Made by a program: the position numbers and the translations under genes. The notes under the pieces are model-generated. The model saw only the letters and a list, made by a program, of their open reading frames with translations. It did not search any database and was not told the origin of the DNA. Of a stretch of 7,568 nucleotides of DNA, positions 5,751-7,568 are shown one piece after another. Source of the stretch: an uncultured bacterium (GTDB lineage Bacteria; Cloacimonadota; Cloacimonadia; Cloacimonadales; Cloacimonadaceae); the NCBI GenBank assembly GCA_937960795.1, contig CALGPA010000076.1, positions 1 to 7,568 on the forward strand, in the 5' to 3' direction. Numbering within the stretch: position 1 is the first letter of the stretch; every line of letters starts with the position of its first letter.

Positions 5751-7031
5751 TTATTGTCTATTAAGTGCTTTTCTTGCCAAGAGGATGGCGTCCATGATGC
5801 CGGTGAGTCCCACATAATCCTGATGTTCTTTGATCATGTTTCGCATCAGTATCTTGCCCTCGCGGACGTTTTCATCGCGGATGATGAGGAGCAATTCGCA
5901 TCCTGACTTGGCAGCTAGGCTTTGGTCTTCTTCGACCGTGTGTTTACCGGCACTGAGCACGGTCTTGATGTCGTTTTCGTGAAGTTCTTGGGCAATCTGC
6001 AGCATCATCATGTCCAGGTCTTCACTCTGGGATGATATATAGACGCTGAAAGATTTGTCCAAGGGCACAAAGAGTTCGCGCCGATCCATGACCTCAAAGA
6101 TGCGATCGATATTTAGATAAAAGCCCACTGCCGGGATGTTTTTTCCGGTTATCATGCGGGATAGATAGTCATATCTGCCCCCGCCGCCGATCACCAGCTC
6201 TTTGCCATTTTGCTTTATGGTCAGGTCAAAGACCGTCTCGTTGTAGTATGCAAAGTTCTTAAAAAGCTTTGGATTGACCGTGTATTGATGCGCCAGATTG
6301 GCTTGCACCTTCTTGACTTTGGTGAAGTTCTTACGGCAGTTTGGACACAGATAATCGGAGATATTGGGGCCATCTTGGATGACCTTCAGGCAGTTTGGAT
6401 TTTCGCATCCGGTCTGTGCGAAGGGATTGGTATAGAGCTTGGTAAAGCAGCTTTTGCAGATCTCATTCTCATGGCTGCTCAAATGGCTCTTCATGTCCTC
6501 AAAGAAGGGGGCTCGACAGTCCTGACAGCCGAAGCTATTTAGCTGGAGCCGCACATCTTTGAGCCCGAGGCTTTGGCAGATCTTGATGCTCAAAGAGATG
6601 ATCTCATTTTCGGAGATCACGCTCTCGCTGCCCAATAGCTCCACACCCAATTGGTGGAACTCTGAGGGACCCTGCTTGAGCTCCTTGCGAAACATCGGAC
6701 CTAGGTAGTAAAAGCGATGGACATCTTTGTCTTTGATGACCTTGGCTGTGTGATGCAGAACACTGATGGTGCCTTCGGGACGCAGGGTCAATAGGCTGAG
6801 ATCTCCATTGGGCTGAGAGAGATTGATGATGCCATCCGTAGCAAGGCTGGCTTCGTCTTTTTGCATCAAAGCGGTGATGCCGTCATTGATGACTTTATAA
6901 TCCTGCAAGACAGAGAGCCGGATCTCTTGATAATCATGCAGAGAGAGAACGTGGGCAATCTTTTGCTCCAATATCTTCCATTTCCATACTTTATCCGGCA
7001 TGAACTGATGTATGCCGATCTCGGTTTTCAC
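5751..7031 (-). CDS. hisS: Divergent histidyl-tRNA synthetase
   Basis: The 426-residue class II synthetase should attach histidine to tRNA-His in the cytoplasm. Conserved parts are LTLRPEGT (81-88, Glu86), motif 2 FYYLGPMFRKE ... FHQLGVE (107-131; Arg115, Gln127, Glu131), GGGGRYD (282-288), AVGFYLNIDRI of motif 3 (301-311, Arg310), and a C-terminal anticodon-binding domain (about 327-426). Eight cysteines in four pairs (169/172, 192/195, 209/213, 229/232) lie in the insertion domain, as in many clostridial-type HisRS. Oddities: the histidine-activation motif RGLDYY reads KNFAYY (258-263), the N-terminal RGxxDxxP-type loop reads GIHQFMP, and the motif 2 loop is two residues shorter than in E. 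coli. The GTG start has GGGGAG 7 nt upstream; the next ATG is codon 11. HisZ is unlikely because the anticodon domain is present. It is either a fast-evolving sole HisRS or a paralogue. Confidence 0.88.
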   Translation of the reverse strand: MKTEIGIHQFMPDKVWKWKILEQKIAHVLSLHDYQEIRLSVLQDYKVINDGITALMQKDEASLATDGIINLSQPNGDLSLLTLRPEGTISVLHHTAKVIKDKDVHRFYYLGPMFRKELKQGPSEFHQLGVELLGSESVISENEIISLSIKICQSLGLKDVRLQLNSFGCQDCRAPFFEDMKSHLSSHENEICKSCFTKLYTNPFAQTGCENPNCLKVIQDGPNISDYLCPNCRKNFTKVKKVQANLAHQYTVNPKLFKNFAYYNETVFDLTIKQNGKELVIGGGGRYDYLSRMITGKNIPAVGFYLNIDRIFEVMDRRELFVPLDKSFSVYISSQSEDLDMMMLQIAQELHENDIKTVLSAGKHTVEEDQSLAAKSGCELLLIIRDENVREGKILMRNMIKEHQDYVGLTGIMDAILLARKALNRQ

Positions 7032-7057
7032 GATCTATCTCCCCATCTTTTTTGCTT

Positions 7058-7087
7058 ACAATGCAAATATAAGCTGATTTCTGTCAA
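7058..7087 (-). promoter_or_regulatory. Possible promoter of the hisS operon
   Basis: On the minus strand a perfect TTGACA (7082-7087) is followed after 18 nt by the weak hexamer CATTGT (7058-7063). Between them lies TATATTTG (7064-7071), which fits the Bacteroidetes TAnnTTTG -7 consensus but lacks a TTG at the proper distance. The leader to the GTG would be about 20 nt, leaving no room for a T-box or attenuator. Confidence 0.35.
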
Positions 7088-7162
7088 GCGCCATCTTGTT
7101 TTGCCGGTTCAGTTTTGTTATGCCCAGCCCTTCATGGGTCCTTCCGCATTTGCAGATCGAGT

Positions 7163-7371
7163 CATTAGTCTGCGTTGGGGCTCTATAATCGGGATACATC
7201 TATAGTCTGCGCTGGCTTTCCTTGCACATGGAACTTTCTGCCACAGTTCCTTAGCTGAGCTGAGGATGTTCTGGGGAAGGTAGAGTGACGCCTATGAGCT
7301 ACGAGGGAATAAGCAGATAAAAGAAATCTGCACCGCTGTGCTTATTTACAGTATAATTAAGCAGACTAATG
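7163..7371. repeat. Inverted repeat enclosing a possibly structured element
   Basis: CATTAGTCTGC (7163-7173) is the perfect complement of GCAGACTAATG (7361-7371), with 187 nt between. Inside are local hairpins: GGAACT/AGTTCC (7230-7250), CCTTAGC/GCTGAGG with a 3-nt loop and one G-U pair (7249-7265), GCAGAT/ATCTGC (7313-7331) and AATAA/TTATT around it (7308-7346). AGTCTGCG occurs twice (7167-7174 and 7204-7211). It could be a structured RNA with a long closing stem, or a small non-autonomous element. The strand is undetermined. Confidence 0.35.
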
Positions 7372-7398
7372 CAGGGGCGGTTTTTAGCCGCCCAATGC
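7371..7398. repeat. GC-rich hairpin
   Basis: GGGCGG (7375-7380) pairs with CCGCCC (7388-7393) across a 7-nt loop (TTTTTAG). The arms are prolonged by GCA/TGC (7371-7373 and 7396-7398) after a small internal bulge. No T tract directly follows the stem on either strand, so a standard terminator is unlikely. It resembles the short GC-rich palindromes dispersed between genes in many bacterial genomes. Confidence 0.5.
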
Positions 7399-7412
7399 TG
7401 TTCGTTTTATAG

Positions 7413-7450
7413 ATTCCGGATAAGCCTCACTTCGTTCGACTTTCCGGAAT
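7413..7450. repeat. TCCGGA-centred palindromic (REP-like) unit
   Basis: ATTCCGGA (7413-7420) is the perfect complement of TCCGGAAT (7443-7450). After one bulged T the stem continues with AAG/CTT (7422-7424 and 7440-7442), leaving a 15-nt loop. The size and shape are those of REP-like palindromes. Its right arm overlaps the first copy of the 18-bp direct repeat. Confidence 0.55.
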
Positions 7451-7463
7451 GACTAGTGTGGGG
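7446..7463 (+). repeat. 18-bp direct repeat, copy 1
   Basis: GGAATGACTAGTGTGGGG is identical to 7480-7497, with a period of 34 bp. It begins inside the right arm of the palindrome at 7413-7450. Confidence 0.85.
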
Positions 7464-7479
7464 CTTGAGGTGAAGATAT

Positions 7480-7497
7480 GGAATGACTAGTGTGGGG
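7480..7497 (+). repeat. 18-bp direct repeat, copy 2
   Basis: Identical to 7446-7463. The 16 nt between the copies is unrelated. Its last GGG starts the inverted repeat GGGTGGCT/AGCCACCC that closes at 7563. Confidence 0.85.
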
Positions 7498-7563
7498 TGG
7501 CTGGCAGACTTGGTTATAAAGCGACAGGATCTCGCGTCCACTCTGGGCGGCAAGAAGCCACCC
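7495..7563. repeat. 8-bp inverted repeat at the right edge
   Basis: GGGTGGCT (7495-7502) is the perfect complement of AGCCACCC (7556-7563). As minus-strand RNA the right arm can instead form a local hairpin, GGGUGGC with GCCGCCC around a 5-nt loop (7545-7563), with one G-U pair. No T tract follows. Confidence 0.4.
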
Positions 7564-7568
7564 ATAAA

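Larger units (their letters stand above)
7032..7568. other. Gene-free, repeat-bearing region at the right end
   Basis: I find no credible coding sequence here on either strand: frames are broken by stops, no ribosome binding site precedes a plausible start, and the translated pieces look like spurious repeat ORFs. The first 60 nt hold the hisS leader and possible promoter. The rest contains an 11-bp inverted repeat bracketing 187 nt (7163-7371), several internal short hairpins, a GC-rich hairpin (7371-7398), a TCCGGA palindrome (7413-7450), an 18-bp direct repeat (7446-7463 and 7480-7497) and a terminal inverted repeat (7495-7563). No known RNA family (tmRNA, RNase P, SRP, 6S) was recognised from its conserved motifs. 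Confidence 0.6.

Noticed and set aside
5751..7031. HisZ (ATP phosphoribosyltransferase regulatory subunit) instead of HisRS
   Set aside because: A C-terminal anticodon-binding domain of about 100 residues and the cysteine-rich insertion are present; HisZ lacks the former.
7032..7110. T-box or histidine attenuator upstream of hisS
   Set aside because: The predicted leader is about 20 nt, with no specifier hairpin, T-box sequence or His-rich leader peptide.
6861..7205. 114-codon plus-strand frame spanning the hisS start and the intergenic region
   Set aside because: No ribosome binding site, half of it antisense to hisS, and no recognisable features.
7163..7371. tmRNA, RNase P, SRP or 6S RNA
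   Set aside because: None of the diagnostic conserved blocks (tRNA-like ends with a tag frame, RNase P core blocks, SRP tetraloop domain) could be found. A 6S-like fold cannot be excluded, but the central bubble is not evident.
7446..7497. CRISPR array
   Set aside because: Only two 18-bp copies with a 16-bp spacer; too short and too few, and no cas genes are present.
7410..7568. Minus-strand open frame of about 50 codons from an ATG near the right edge
   Set aside because: It is built from the palindrome and direct repeats, lacks a visible ribosome binding site, and has the low-complexity look of spurious repeat ORFs.

Overview
The window looks like a piece of a chromosome from an uncultured anaerobic bacterium of the Fibrobacteres-Chlorobi-Bacteroidetes (FCB) side of the tree. 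My best guess is Candidatus Cloacimonadota (WWE1) or a close relative. This is an inference from three things: the style of the secreted parallel beta-helix protein, a 'YPLxxGNxW' lipoprotein, and a clostridial-type ferredoxin beside a cobalamin adenosyltransferase. There is no rRNA, tRNA or other marker to prove it. Almost every gene has a clear AGGAG-type ribosome binding site about 6-7 nt from its start, and base composition looks even across the coding part.

Layout, left to right. (1) Positions 1-1823, minus strand: the first 607 codons of a secreted right-handed beta-helix protein that runs off the left edge. (2) Positions 1907-2077, minus: a 56-residue 2[4Fe-4S] ferredoxin with a good promoter upstream and a strong intrinsic terminator directly downstream. 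(3) Positions 2256-3969, plus: a lipoprotein followed by three tightly packed or overlapping small membrane-protein genes (zinc ribbon-TM2, DUF2752-like, zinc ribbon plus two helices). The two zinc-ribbon genes share an exact 60-bp stretch, which points to recent duplication or gene conversion. (4) Positions 3993-4019: a terminator shared by convergent transcription units. (5) Positions 7031 down to 4036, minus: an apparent operon hisS - ridA - PduO-type cobalamin adenosyltransferase - gpmA. (6) Positions 7032-7568: no gene that I can support, but several inverted and direct repeats.

How the genes fit together. The minus-strand operon is housekeeping and metabolism: tRNA-His charging, clearance of reactive enamine/imine intermediates, adenosylcobalamin supply, and a glycolysis/gluconeogenesis step. 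Ferredoxin is the electron carrier expected in an amino-acid-fermenting anaerobe. The plus-strand cluster encodes only envelope or membrane proteins of unknown role and is the most likely place for something undescribed.

The most notable protein-level signal is the histidyl-tRNA synthetase. It keeps the overall fold, including the C-terminal anticodon-binding domain, but the usual RGLDYY histidine-activation motif reads KNFAYY, the N-terminal RGxxDxxP-type loop is lost, and the motif 2 loop is two residues shorter than in the E. coli enzyme. The most notable nucleic-acid signal is the repeat-rich right end, which includes an 11-bp inverted repeat bracketing 187 nt. I did not find a recognisable defence system, CRISPR array or mobile-element gene.
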